Numbered from the stretch's first letter, positions 1 through 11,755 are shown. The stretch: DNA of 64,000 nt from Dipteris shenzhenensis (GCA_047967505.1 CM106540.1); one strand, 5' to 3'. Notes: generated by a model not told the origin, from the letters alone. Program-made: numbers and translations.

Positions 1-1590
1 GGCAGTATCTTAAAAAAATAATATATCTGCTATAACTAAATGTATACCTTTGAAATTAGCTCTATTAGTTGCCAGCGTGTGTCTTAAAATATCATTTAGA
101 TGGCAACTTAGCCTTTTAGGTAAACTCAAAGTCGGTTTCGTATTTGCTATTCCATAAAAGATGTAAGTTTTTTTCAACACATTAGGTTGACATGACAATA
201 ATTAGAACTATCTTTTCCTCTACCGAGTTGTCAATTAAGGGGACATGAAATTGTCCTATTCCCAAACTAATGATATTGCATCTCAACTATTAGTCAGTGA
301 AAGATACAACACCCAAACTTCTACGTCATCTACAAAGTATCAATGTGTCACATCCATTCAAGCTTGTAGCTTGGGACATCATTAGCCCTTTTTCTGAGAC
401 ATTGTCAAGAAAACAAACTCATAACTGCTCCCATAGAATATTTGACAAGATGATGAGATGCAAAGGAAGTCCCAAATGTCTCGACAAGCATAGTAGGCCA
501 ATTTTCTACTCATAGAAGTCATACCTTGATATTAAGAAAGTGTCCATCCTTGAGATGTGACTTCCATGTTTTGATAACAAGTTCAAGTCCAGTTCATGAA
601 CAATTGAGGTTTATTGTTTTAGACCTTGAAAATAAAAAGAGAAAATTGACCTTGAAAATAAAAAGAGAAGGTTTTCATACATTGCTATATTGTTTTTTGA
701 TCTTTAAAGGAAAAAGTACTAATTCTTTCATTGTGACACTAGGTACGTGAAAGTATTTGAATTGTATATAAAATGCAATTTCTATTATATATATCTTACG
801 ATTGAGTTATGAGTGTGGGTTTAAAAGTTTAATGGTTTTGCTAACACTCTTCACCAATTAGAGGCTATTGGCAATATTATATTGTGCTGAGTTATTTTAG
901 TGAAAAAGAATTGCTTTGTAAGGGGAGATTAGAGCCTAGCTTTGCCAAATACTAATTCCTCACAGGGTTTGAGGTCCTACTTTGATTTTTAAAGGGGGGA
1001 CATACTAATCAATCAAGGTGAGAGACTAATGCTATTTGATTTTTGGTTTTTCAAGGGGGGGCATACTAATCAATAGGAATTTTCATTTTTTCAATGTTAT
1101 GGGGACGTATTGGGTTGTTGTGGTGGGTAAACATTCACCTTCTCTTTCTCCTTTTACATCTTATCATTTAAACATTTGCATAGAAGAGAGTATCCATATT
1201 GAATGTGTTTGATATCACTATGAGACCTTCCGACTCATGTATTTTGGTGGCTCTTTATAAAATATGCCTTTTTGTATATTATCGTGTACATTGGAATACA
1301 AATCTCTTCTTTGGTAGATCAAAGCATGTTGGCCATAGAACATAGTTTTCTACTACTAAATGGTAAGTGTGCTTTTTTAACTTTAAGGTTTGGGAATATC
1401 TTACTTGGTGGTGAGTTTAAGAATTGTGAGATGTTGGATATAGAAGGATATTCAAGTCGCCCATATATTAATTTCCCATTCACCTACACATATTTATGTG
1501 GCGAGTGCCAACTGCCAAGATTGGTGGTGAGGGGAGCGATTTTCAACCAACACGCAGACGGACGGGGAAGGACATTTGAGGCAAGGGGGT
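1..1590. other. upstream intergenic DNA, no gene recognised
   Basis: This stretch is AT-rich with scattered short frames on both strands, none of which resembles a known family. The longest (106 codons, plus strand, 1272-1592) has no recognisable motif and I treat it as chance. Two similar poly-G/T phrases occur near 998 and 1056, each followed by the words catactaatcaat, so there is a small local duplication of roughly 60 bp spacing. It may contain distal promoter sequence for the wax gene that starts at 1914, but I see no convincing element. Confidence 0.5.
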
Positions 1591-1620
1591 GAAAATGCGA
1601 ATGAGGAATTGAGTAGGGGT

Positions 1621-1650
1621 GAGGAGGGGGAGGGGGAGGGGGGGGGGGGG
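1621..1650 (+). repeat. G-rich tract upstream of the wax gene
   Basis: A purine tract of G-runs interrupted by single A residues ends in 13 consecutive G (1638-1650) and is followed directly by CGC. It lies about 265 bp before the start codon of the CER3-like gene. Such a tract can form G-quadruplex structure on the plus strand. Whether it matters for expression is not shown. Confidence 0.6.
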
Positions 1651-1867
1651 CGCAATAACGCAGCGACGCTATTAAGCTCTTGCAGGTGGCCAACTTTGAG
1701 GCAGTTCGGATGGACGGCTCTAAGCCTTTATGACTCAAACACACCGTTAAAGCCCATACAGACCACACTGCGTCCTTCCAATCCCTTTACGTTCTTCCGG
1801 CTTCCCACGCCTCTCTGCTGTGTATGCCTACACCACTGACTACTTGCTTGCCTACAAAATAACTCCT

Positions 1868-1903
1868 CTCGCTCTCGCTCTCGCACTCGCACTCGCTCTC
1901 GCG
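1868..1903 (+). promoter_or_regulatory. CT/CG pyrimidine patch in the probable 5' leader
   Basis: A run of CTCG and CACTCG hexamer-like repeats lies just before the ATG at 1914. Pyrimidine patches of this kind are common near plant transcription starts, so it probably belongs to the core promoter or 5' UTR. An A-rich word (acaaaataa, about 1854-1862) lies just before it but is not a convincing TATA box. The start codon context ACC-ATG-GC is favourable for initiation. Confidence 0.45.
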
Positions 1904-1913
1904 CCTCCCTACC

Positions 1914-4900
1914 ATGGCCTCCCCTCGTCTCCTCCTCCGCTCCTGGCCATGGCGCTCGCTCGGCGATTGCAAGGTTTGCCCCCCTCCACCCTTGTCGTGG
2001 ATTTTGCGGTTTTGTGATAATATGGTGTTGGCTTACAATATTTCTCCACCCAGGCTCCCCACCGAGCTTGCTTGCTAAGTCAGTGTTTTCCCCGTTTTCT
2101 GAGCTGCTGCAGTACCTCCTCTACCTGCCCCTCGCCTTTGATGCCTTGGCCTCTCCCCGCGTCTTCCATAGTTTCGCGTTCCACATCCTGCTCATCACGG
2201 CCTTGCGAGCGCTGGTGTATCAGTTATGGCAAACCTACTCCAGATTCTTGCCTTTGGTAGCCAGAACGCAGATCCGCCCCGACGGCCTCAGCTTCGCTCA
2301 AGTCGACAGAGAACGCCACTGGTACGAACTTGGGATGTTAGTAACTAGTAGCAAGTTGCATTCTCCAGGGGACTGCTGACCTTCGAAGCCTTGTGACTTG
2401 GTACTGCTGTTGTTGCAGTGATGATCATCTCCTCCTCCAAGCGCTGCTCCTCTTCCTGGCTCACAATTTCCTTCCTATCTTCCAACATCTGCCCCTTTGG
2501 AATGGCTCCGGACTCCTTATCACAGTCCTCCTTCACATGGGTCCAGCCGAATGCTTGTACTATTGGATCCACCGCGCTTTTCATTCCAAGTACCTCTTCG
2601 ACAAGTACCATAAGCTACACCACACGTCTGAGACGCCGGAGCCGTCTACAGGTAACGTTTGTCAACGCTCCTCTCCTCCGTTCTCTCTGTAGCGGTAGAG
2701 CTGAAACAACAAATCGTTCGCTTTGGTGTAATCAACAGCGGGTATCAGTACTTTCTTGGAGCAGCTGCTTCTGGCAATGGTTATGGCGGTGCCCATCTTA
2801 GGGGCGAGCCTGCTGGGCGTCAGTTCCATCGTTTCGTTGTATGCCTACCTCACGGTGTTCGAGTTCTTGCGAGCGATGGGGCATTGCAATGTGGAGATGG
2901 TGCCGTCATGTGCGTTCCGCATTTTTCCTCCCCTGAGATACCTGGTCTATACGCCCTCGTGAGTTTCTCTCTTCCACTGCGTGCCATCTCAGTTTTTAAC
3001 TTGGCCGCACCGTCGCGCCTTCACAAGTTATTATGTGCTCACTGATACGCTTGTCTTCTTTGGTCCTGCAGGTATCATACTTTGCATCATGAGCATCGCG
3101 ACTCTAATTTCTGCTTGTTCATGCCCTTGTACGACTACCTTGGGCGGACATTGGACGTGCGCACGGTGGCCTTTCATGCTGAGATTCGTCAATGTGAGTT
3201 CCTAGTTGCCACCTTTCAGTCTTCTTTCCTTTTGTGAGATGCGGTCAGTGATGATCAGGCCGATTGTCTCTTTTCTCTGGAATCTGTAGCATGCGTCATC
3301 ATTGACTCGTCGGTCATACGGAATATAAGTCCGTCCGTCCCAGTTCTTTCAATCTTTTAGCATGCAATTAATCGCTGCCTTTTGGTGTTTCCCTTTTCGT
3401 CTGTGGAGTGTAGGCAGGAAAGAACGCGTCCCCGACTATGTATTTTTGCTGCACGCTGTCGACTTCAGCTCGTGCTTGCATGTGCATTTTCTCTTTCGAT
3501 CCTTCGCGTCTCGTGGTTACAGAATGCAGTTGATCTTACTCCCTGTCGTACCCTTCGTGCTTCCCGTCGCTCTGGGGATGTGGATTTGGGGTAGCACCTT
3601 CAAGGCCTGGAATTACTATTTGAGGGATCGGCTCCACCAGATTTGGCTAATACCTCGATATGGATTCATGGTAGTCTTTTTTCGTGAAGCCACATTCTTC
3701 TTATACAGATAGATTCTTCTTAGGGTCATGCAAAACGATGCTAATGTGGCCTACTCCATCTTGTCTCGGTCGGTGTGTGCAGTACTTTTTGCCATTCACC
3801 CACCGTGGCATTAACAGACTCATCGAGCAGGCTGTACTGGACGCTGACAGAATTGGTGTCAAGGTTATCGGTCTTGCAGCTTTGAACAAGGTACCAAATG
3901 GGTCTTGGAGTAAATAGTTGTCCTTCCGTCCGAGTTGCTTGACCTATTGTTTTAATCCTTGTTACCCATGTGTGCTCAGAACGAGGCTCTAAACGGAGGA
4001 GGAACGCTCTTCGTGATGAAGCATCCCAATTTAAGGGTAAGAGTGTGCCATGGTAATACTCTTACAGCAGCAGTGATCCTCAATGAGATCCCCAAAGACG
4101 TGACGGAGGTTTTCTTGACTGGGGCAACGTCCAAGCTTGGCCGAGCTATCGCTATTTATTTGTGCAGGAGAGGCGTGAGAGTCCTGGTATGGACGCTGCT
4201 ACTATTTGGCTATTACTTTTCAAATTTCAATCAACTCGTTGCGTCGTAAGTAGCTTGTGCATGGCTATATCCTCGCAGATGCTGACAACATCAAGGAAAC
4301 GTTTTGAGACTATCGCCGCTGAGGTCCCTTCCGAATTGCAGAAGAATCTTGTGCAAGTCACAAAACATCAGGCTGGAAAGAACTGCAAGGTGAGCGCGTG
4401 GATCGTATTCTTCTGGTTGTGCAGTGCATGCTCTGTTGCCCTCGCTCTACCGCCTTCCATTCATTTTCACTTGACAAGACCGTCCCAACCTCTGTCGTCA
4501 GACGTGGATACTGGGCAAGTGGCTCAATTACTCAGCGCAAATGCTGGCACCGGCGGGAACGCATTTCCATCAGTTCGTAGTCCCTCCAGTGATCTCGTTT
4601 CGCAGGGACTGCACGTACGGGAAGCTGGCGGCAATGCGGTTACCGGACGATGTGACAGGACTGGCATGTTGCGAGGTAAGCTGCGCGGTTGGGGGAAGGG
4701 ACGCACATTGTTGTTGTGAGATTTGGGGAAGTGCGGGAATCGCGCGGGTTTTGAGCAGCAATCGAAGGAGCTAGCTAAATATGGTGGTTGTGTGACCGCG
4801 CAGTATACGCTGGACAGGAACGTAGTGCACGCCTGTCATGCAGGCGGGATGGTGCATTCGCTGGAAGGCTGGACGCACCATGAAGTCGGGGCGCTGGACG

Positions 4901-4959
4901 TGGATCGTATCGACGTCGTTTGGAATGCCGCTCTCAATCATGGTCTCACCCCTCTCTGA
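1914..4959 (+). CDS. CER3: CER3/WAX2-like protein of cuticular alkane synthesis (11 exons)
   Basis: Exons by GT-AG junctions: 1914-1973, 2113-2321, 2419-2651, 2739-2958, 3072-3193, 3414-3670, 3783-3890, 3980-4186, 4279-4389, 4502-4675, 4804-4959. They total 1857 nt, an uninterrupted 618-residue protein, close to the usual ~630 for the family. The N-terminal half is a membrane fatty-acid-hydroxylase-type domain with HRAFH (141-145), YHKLHH (153-158), GHCN (215-218) and YHTLHH (242-247). The C-terminal half is the WAX2-type domain, with [10 protein letters not shown] (about 450-459), [11 protein letters not shown] and [12 protein letters not shown], and ends in [14 protein letters not shown]. 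Family knowledge: CER3 works with CER1 and cytochrome b5 in the ER to turn very-long-chain acyl-CoA into alkanes. Segments such as [10 protein letters not shown] and RVPDYVFL favour CER3 over CER1. Odd point: the exon 2-3 joint encodes Cys90, where I expect Trp. The start agrees with the WPW...LG opening of the family. Confidence 0.93.
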
Positions 4960-5500
4960 AATTGCTTGCTGTATATCGTCCTCCTCCCCTCCTCCCATAC
5001 ATAATTATATGCTATACCTCCAGAACACGAAAACCTTTCTCATACACATCTTTTCATGGCTCTCTTCTTGTAATCGTGTATCTCACCTTTCCTCCTGCCT
5101 TCATGATTTTTTTAAAAGCCAAACATCGCACAAATGGTTGCCCCACGTCAAATTTATGCGAACAAGAACCAAGTTGTTCTGATTGACGGATACTACTAAC
5201 TTCCAGGTTTGAACAATTTAACCTTGAGATCATCTATTTTATCATGATCTTTTTTGCGTAGGTGGAGCTGCTCACTATATTTGGTAGACTCCCATTCAGA
5301 AATGGTAATATGATAAAATAAGGCGGAGAAGGTTTGTAATCGAAAGATCAGTTTTAAAAATATATCTTGAAAAGTCATATGATTTCGAAACAAGTCTATA
5401 CTTCCAAGTCATGAGTTCTTTTATTCTCTTCAATGCTAAATCTTTTTCCCTTTATGATTAGCAACATTTGTCAAATAACTCCATTCGAGTCGGTGCTTCA
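4960..5500 (+). other. 3' flank of the wax gene
   Basis: About 540 bp following the TGA at 4957-4959. It should contain the 3' UTR and polyadenylation region. AT-rich words such as ataattata (near 5003) are candidates, but no single signal stands out. No other coding sequence is recognised. Confidence 0.4.
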
Positions 5501-5502
5501 AG

Positions 5503-5805
5503 GCTAAGCTAGGATGAATCTAAGCTAGGATGATTCATGAGCTGTGTTTACCTTAGAGATCGTGCACTTTATACCTTAGAGATCGTGCACTTTACACCAA
5601 GAGTGGCAGGGGAGGGCGAATTTATAATGTTGTGAATAAGCAAACGGTTTGTGAATGTTCGTATTAGAAGCGGCTTTTCCGTCAGCAAGTTGGGGAGTTG
5701 GCGGTAGCGAGCCGAGAAGTTCTGTCAGCAAGTTTAGGAGCTGACGGTAGCGAGTGAGAAGTTCTGTCAGCAAGATCCAGCAAGTTATGGACGGAAGCGA
5801 GCTTT
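5503..5805. repeat. cluster of short tandem duplications
   Basis: Three small tandem arrays follow one another. A phrase containing ctaagctaggatga is doubled near 5505-5533. A 27-bp phrase containing agagatcgtgcacttta is doubled at about 5550-5596. A unit of about 42 bp built on gtcagcaag and ggtagcgag occurs about three times, with gtcagcaag starting at 5681, 5724 and 5766. The copies differ by a few bases. No coding content is evident. Confidence 0.65.
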
Positions 5806-5967
5806 TTCTTTGTTGAATGGTTGTCCAGCTGCATCGACAGGCCGTGCCGAGCCACACCGCTCCAAGAGAATATATCCAAAGAATTGAGCTCGCACTCATT
5901 TGAATTTGCAATCAATTCTGGGCAGACAATCTCAAGCATTGACGTATAAATGCATAGCATTTGATTT

Positions 5968-6040
5968 GTTGGATGTTGTCACGTCCACGTTGGATGTTAC
6001 TGTCACGTACGCGTCGGATGTTATTGTCACGTGCCGTTAC
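5968..6040. repeat. three-fold ~25-bp repeat with ACGT cores
   Basis: Three imperfect units share ggatgtt followed by gtcacgt, at about 5970, 5991 and 6016. The last contains a perfect G-box CACGTG at 6028-6033, and the spacers hold further ACGT cores. The repeat lies about 1 kb downstream of the wax gene. It could be a cluster of bZIP/bHLH-type sites or simply a minisatellite. The sequence alone does not decide. Confidence 0.5.
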
Positions 6041-6194
6041 GTATAATGATGGCTGCACAGCTGGTGCATCCCGACCATGTTCAAAGTTTTGAGACCAAGA
6101 GTGGAGAATGAGGGTCATCACTAACTCCCACCTATATTGCTCACCTGGGATCACTACAGATTTTTATTTGAGGCCTAAATAGGTTCCCACCAGT

Positions 6195-6408
6195 CAGCCC
6201 TGAAATTTGAAGGCCTGCTCTAACCTTCATAATGAAGGACAAAATCTGTCATTGGCCTTCAAAAGTAAGAAAATAGGGGTAAATATGCAAAAATTTGCAA
6301 CCTTGTTCAATTGTTGGCCTTCATTTGCAACCTCAATTTTTCCAGTGGCCTTCCCTAGAATGCCTAAAGAGCTTTGAAGGTCATTGAAGGCTTCAAATTT
6401 CAGGGCTG
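6195..6408. mobile_element. MITE candidate, 214 bp, 18-bp terminal inverted repeats
   Basis: The left end reads CAGCCCTGAAATTTGAAG (6195-6212). The reverse complement of the right end (6391-6408) is identical over 18 bases. The interior is AT-rich, non-coding and has several ttggccttc-like sub-repeats, so the copy can fold on itself. The flanking 8-mers (ccaccagt and gcacagta) are only loosely similar, so a target-site duplication is not proven and the superfamily stays open. Confidence 0.6.
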
Positions 6409-6499
6409 GCACAGTACAAAATTATAGCGAGTAAAAGCCTATAATTATAGTCCAAATTGTAGCGAGTACAAGCCTATAATTATAACCCTGTAATTATAA

Positions 6500-8685
6500 C
6501 CGCTCCATTTATTCTTGATTGTGTCATTGACATAAATGGGCACCTGCAAATTGAGACGCATCGGAAAGGTTACACATAATTGGAGGTAAAATTAATCTAC
6601 ACCTTGGAATGTTCCAAGGGCATTAAGTGTTCTTCATGAAGATTCAATTGTATTGGTTGGATCATTAACAAAATTGAGGTACTCAATAGAGTTAGAGATA
6701 AATCTCTCACCTCAAATATTATACAGAAGAGGATAAATCTTAAAAAAGCGGGAGAAGTGCAAGAATCCGATTTGGATAAATCTGTGATATCACTACTAAC
6801 TTATTCCGATAGATTTCTTGACTATGCTGTTGTATCCTCGTAGATACCTTTCACTGAGTCACATGATAACTAATACTCCTTTTGTAATTCATCTCTTACA
6901 TTGTTAACTCTCGCACATGTGTCCTTGAGCCAACCAAGAGCCACTACTTGAATGCATTATTTAAAGCTTTTCATTTAGATTTGGCTTTCTTGGTTGAGTC
7001 ATTGACATAAAATACTTGTGAATTGAGTCTCATTGGAAAGTGGTGGATAGTGGTTATACGAACCTTCAGAGTGGAATGTTCCAATGCATTAGACCCTTGG
7101 AAAACCCTCACAAATAATGTCTACGAAATGCACGTCAATGTGCTTAGCCATCGTGATTGGATACATCATACTATTATGCTCTTTACATTTGGATTGATCA
7201 TAATATAAATTGATTGTGGGTGCACTCATGGGTTATAGTGTAATTATTGTGCCAATTGAGTGCCAAATGGTTTGAATATGCTCTTTCTTGAATTGCTCTT
7301 CTCCTCTTGCATGTTGCCCTTGTTGTATGTAGCTCCATGGAAAATGTAAGACTAGTATCAAAGGGCCTTTACACTTAGGGGGAGAGCACTCAACAAGAAG
7401 GTGAAGGTGTCTCCATGGAAAATGTAAGACAAGAGTACCAAAGGGCCTTTACACTTAGGGGGAGAGAACTCAACAAGAAGGTGAAGGTGTCTACTAGTAG
7501 TGGGCCTTGCAGACTTGTCTCTCCATGCATCATTGTATGGTGATGTGGCATAGGACCTCCACATAGTTGAACCAATTGTGGAACCCCATCTCCTTTGGAC
7601 TATTGAAACCTTTTCAAAAAACATGCTTATACATCACCCTAAAACTTGGTGAAGAAGCAACAACCATTTAAATCCTCATTTGGAGCCATTGATTAGCTTG
7701 GTTCTGAGAGGAGACTCTATTTGATTACAACCATTAAGAGTTGCTGCTCAAGGTTCACAATGCCTAGATTGCTCATAAGCTTCTTTTTGGCTCACTCAAA
7801 CTTTCTCGTGTGGCTTGTATAGGATGCCACCAATTATGGGACACGTACAATCTGATTCCTCTTCATGAAGAATAAGTTTTCTTGGTTGAATAATTGACAA
7901 AAATTGAGACTCTTGGCACTTTACTTAGAGATAAGTCTCACATCTCAAGTATTATGCAAAAGAGGACAAACCATAATAAGCGGGAAGGTACAAGACAATT
8001 GGTTCTATCCCTTGATGATGCTTTATTAGACCATTCTTTCCACCCATCAAACCTAGAGATGGCTTTTCTTCATCTCTTTCATTGTTCATTCTTGTGTGTG
8101 TGTTCATGAGCCAACTAAGAGGCACTAGTTGAATGCATCATTATTTTAAGCTCTCCATTTAGATTTGGCTTTTTTGGTTGATTCATTGACATAAATGGAC
8201 AAACTTGTGAATTGAGTCTCATTAGAAAGAGGATAGATAATAGGTGGTTTAATGAACCTACAAGAGTGGAATATTCCTTTGCATTAAGTTTACTTCTCCA
8301 TGCAGATTACGTTTTTTTGGTTGGATCATTAACAAAATTGAGATAGGCACTGTACTTAGAAATAAATCTCTCATTTGAAGTATTATGCAAAAGAGGATAC
8401 ATCTTAATAAGCGAGAGTGCAAGATGATTGGTTCTAGCCCTTGATGAGGCCTCATTGGACCATTCTTTCCACCGATCAAACCTAGAGATGGATTTTCTCT
8501 CTCTTACATTGTTCAATCTAGTATGTATTTAGATTTGATTTTCTTGGTTGAGTCGTTGACATAAATGGACACACTTGTGAATTGACTCTCATTGGAAAGT
8601 GGACAGATAATTGGTGGTAAAATGAACCTACATATTGGAATATTCCCATGCATTAGACCCTTAAAAAACCCTCACAATTAATGTG
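6500..8685. repeat. degenerate dispersed/tandem repeat family
   Basis: A module of about 120 bp containing ttgacataaa, attgagtctcatt, aagtgg and ggaat(g/a)ttcc recurs at about 6521, 6985, 8174 and 8548. A companion module (aaattgag ... agagataa(g/a)tctc ... gaccattctttccacc) occurs at about 6672, 7900 and 8338. Spacing varies from about 370 to 1190 bp, so the array is eroded and rearranged. A 54-60 bp phrase containing gggcctttacacttaggggg is doubled at about 7360-7490. No reading frame is shared by the copies. The family could be the decayed LTRs or body of a non-autonomous element. Confidence 0.6.
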
Positions 8686-8736
8686 TGCACAAGTAGAAAG
8701 AGATAGTGGCAAACATTTGAAGAAATTCATGCCTGT

Positions 8737-9194
8737 TGTTGAAGGTAAGGTTTCCTCACTCGTGGCTATCTTAGAAAAGGCGTGTGGTGTTAACCCAACT
8801 TGGTGTTGTGCTCGGTGACGATACCCTCTCTTGCAATCCTAAGGATGGCGTGCTCCGGTGTTAAAGGAGATGAAAACATTCACACTCGGAGTTCGGGGCT
8901 AGGTGTCACAGGAGAATCGTATGATGACAAGAGAATGCTGAGTTACACACACTTAAAAGAATATTGAGTGCAATTCATTAGCAAAGACAAGTACATGGGC
9001 ATACATCATCAACTTGTATTGAATCCACTTAAACTGTCTGAGTACAATCAAGTCGCTTCAGCTTGCAATGAACACTCCCTATCTAGCAAGCTCAGGTTAG
9101 AGGAAGAGAATTTGGTACATTGCTCTCTGGTTCTCTACGTTGCTTGTCACAATCGTATCAACTATCTAACAAAACCTCCTTCTAAGTTTAGACA
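8737..9194 (+). repeat. 5' terminal direct repeat (LTR) of the gypsy element
   Basis: It aligns along its length with 12141-12594, for example through the shared words ggctatcttagaaaagg, aatcctaaggatgg, gagaatcgtatgatga and acaagtacatgggca. It begins TGTTGA and ends near GACA, compatible with TG...CA. Divergence from the partner is clearly above 10% by eye, which implies an old insertion. Confidence 0.65.
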
Positions 9195-9589
9195 CGAAAA
9201 GATCGGCTGATGAAAGTCCGTCATGGCTAGTGGAGTTTAAGCACTCATCTACAGAGAGTTTGGATTTTGAGCGGATGGTCATTTCCTCAGTGGAACATCA
9301 AAATGAACGAGAAGACCAACTCAGAGAACGAGCAGAGGAACGAGCAGAGGGTCTTCGGCATCACTTGGCTATCATTCTAGAGAAATTACATCAAGAGAGA
9401 TATAAAGGCAGAAGATTAGCTACAGTTGATGGTCAAAGAGGCAATCGACAGGAAGAGCGGGCGTGCTTCTGATGGAGAGAGACGCCACCGAAGACCCGAG
9501 GTAAACATGGGATATTTCCCCAATTGGTATGCAATGTCTGAAGCATTCCTGTTGTGAAGGTTTAGGTAAGAAATCAATGAAGAAGATAT

Positions 9590-9720
9590 CCGAACGAAGC
9601 TAAGAAGCGAGACAAGAAGGGAGTCCGTCCAAGACTTTGTTATTAGGATGCAAGCTCTCATAAATCAATTGAGCACAGTTCCAAACGACAAGTTGATTGA
9701 GCCTGGTTAATTAGAGGTTG
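9590..9720 (+). pseudogene. gypsy Gag remnant
   Basis: In one frame the translation reads ESVQDFVIRMQALINQL, a pattern typical of the helical core of Ty3/gypsy Gag (retrotransposon gag domain). The preceding frame 9230-9472 is rich in Glu and Arg (coiled-coil-like) and could be its N-terminal part, with stops and frameshifts between. No zinc knuckle is seen. Confidence 0.5.
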
Positions 9721-10473
9721 CACTCAGGTAGACTTGCACAAGCTAGAGATAGTCAATCCGACTAGAACCTATGAAGTTCAAGTCATATAAGCCATCACCT
9801 TTCGGAGTACGTATGGAAAAAAATCAGTTGACACCAAAGGTATGTTACATAATGTTGTCATTTCTAAAGGCGGCATCTATTATACAGATAGTTTTATTAT
9901 GATTGCCATGGAGTAGTATACCTATCCAATATTGTTGGGATAACCCTAGTTGTAAACTACAAAAGTACTCCATGATGGGGGTTAAGAAGAGATGATCATT
10001 TAAAACAAATAGTCAAGATGTGTGCATTCCTACAAATCCTTGCAAGGTTCCAAATAGTTGTCGCCAAATAATTTGGAGGTCATAGATCAACAGTTCCTTA
10101 GGATGTTGAGTCACCATTAGTGGAACTACAGATCCTACCTACGATATTTTCCAAGTGGTTGTAGATATTAAACAAAAATTGAAAGCCGAGCATATTGCAA
10201 AACAAAACGTTCTCTTCCCGGGTAACTTCACTGGAGACATTAAAGGGAAGTGGGAGATAGGTGAGATGCCAAAGACCATCACTAGACTCGGTACTGAACA
10301 TAGTTACCAGAGCCAATGCAAGAGCTAAATCTCGAAACAGAACACAACCCTGCTATGGTAGTAGTGAGTGCCAATCTTTCTTCTAAGAAACTCATAGTTA
10401 ATCGAGATTATTTGTCAAATATAAGGATGTGTTTGCCTGGAGTTATACAGACTTGTGAGGAGTTCCTCCAAAG

Positions 10474-11285
10474 TTGTGTCATCACAAGATACCTTTCGTG
10501 CCAAATGCAAAGCCAATTCGACAACAAAGGTACAGAATGAATCCCAACTATGCCAAACAGGTGAAAGCTAAGCTACATCAACTTTCTAGGTTTATCTATG
10601 CCATTGATTGCAGTGATTGGCTATTCCCTATTGTAGAGGTGCCTAAGAAAAATGGCAAACTCTGAGTCTATGTCGACTATGGGAAGTTAAACGCACAGAA
10701 AATTCCTGGTCTATTTTCGATACCCTTGACTGATGGAATCTTGGATCAAGTTGAAAGACATGAGATGCACTCATTTATGGATGGTTACAATGGTTATGAT
10801 CAAATCACTGTGGCTCCAAAAGATCAGTCTAAGACTACCTTTATCACAGAATGGGGTACCTTTTGCATTGAGAAATACCCCATCAACCTTTCAGAAGTCA
10901 CCGAGTTCATTTCCATTTACTTATGACTTTTGTGTTTATTCCTCAGACAAAGATCATCTATGTTACCTAGATAAGGTCTTTCTAAGATGTAGATAGGCAG
11001 GTATTGCATTGAACCCAGCTAAGAGTGTGTTTTGTGTCCAAGTCGGGATACTACTCAAGTCATGGCATATGAACCGAGCAAGGTAAGATCAAAGATATAC
11101 ATCTTATGCCTGAGCCTTAGAATCTAACTCAATTGCATTCTTTTGTGGGCTTTTTCAGCTTCTATTGATGGTTTATTAAAGACTTTGCCAAGATTGTAGC
11201 TCCTTTGTATGAGTTGACAAAGAAAGATGCCATAGATATCACCGAGCCTTCTGATGACGCAATGGCCAAAGCATGGACCATGGTA
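10474..11285 (+). pseudogene. gypsy reverse transcriptase remnant
   Basis: The frame starting at 10474 carries PNAKPIRQQRYRMNP, VPKKNGKL, KLNAQKIP, then HSFMDGYNGYDQI and FITEWGTFC, the fingers/palm region of a Ty3/gypsy RT. An in-frame TGA interrupts it at about 10663 and a frameshift follows near 10890. The YxDD region is not recoverable. The thumb segment is visible as YLDKVFLRCR and AGIALNPAKSVFCV (about 10960-11045), and FIKDFAKIVAPLYELTKK (about 11170-11225) belongs to the RT-RNase H connection. Nothing recognisable follows. Confidence 0.75.
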
Positions 11286-11624
11286 TAGCTTACCAACCCC
11301 AGGTGGCCTCTGGTTGACATTAGCTCATTGTATCTGTAGCCGCCCAAAGAGCAACGGAATTCTGAAGCTGAGCATCCTAGTTCTCCTCCCTGAGCCTCTA
11401 CAACAGATGAAGCTAGCCCTTCATGTCCACCAGTTCGTCCGCATTCCCCACTACGATGAAGGCAATGTCATCGATGACCGCATGGCTTCAAATCCTGGAG
11501 CCTCCACGTTCGAGCATCCCTACGAGTTTGTGAGGACATGGCTAAGGGTAGTCGAGGCGAAATAGTAGCCCTCCGATTAGGCTAACACGGAGCCACAGGT
11601 CTAAGTGTGGTCACCGAGTGCCAA

Positions 11625-11755
11625 CCTCGCAGACAGTGGAGAGCATCGTTTTGTAGCAAAGGTGCAGAAGATTGCCGCATCACCACCAATAAGCAGATGC
11701 AGCTTGATGTACAACTTGATGCACCACTTGATGCACAACTTGATGCACTCTCTCT
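11625..11755. repeat. segment with inverted partner at 12598-12690, plus a CTTGATGCA minisatellite
   Basis: The phrase around gcatcaccaccaat and agatgcagcttgatg (11675-11710) recurs in reverse complement just after the 3' terminal repeat of the gypsy element (12600-12640, ctgttgattggtggtgatgc). The similarity extends over about 90 bp with mismatches. It is followed by four imperfect copies of acttgatgca (11700-11745). The pair forms a long inverted repeat spanning the 3' LTR. Confidence 0.6.

Noticed and set aside
1272-1592. 106-codon plus-strand frame upstream of the wax gene
   Set aside because: No recognisable motif and atypical composition. It ends in the GC-rich promoter region and is more likely chance.
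1484-1839. Frames with poly-Pro or poly-Gly in the 1.6-kb G-tract
   Set aside because: They are translations of a G homopolymer.
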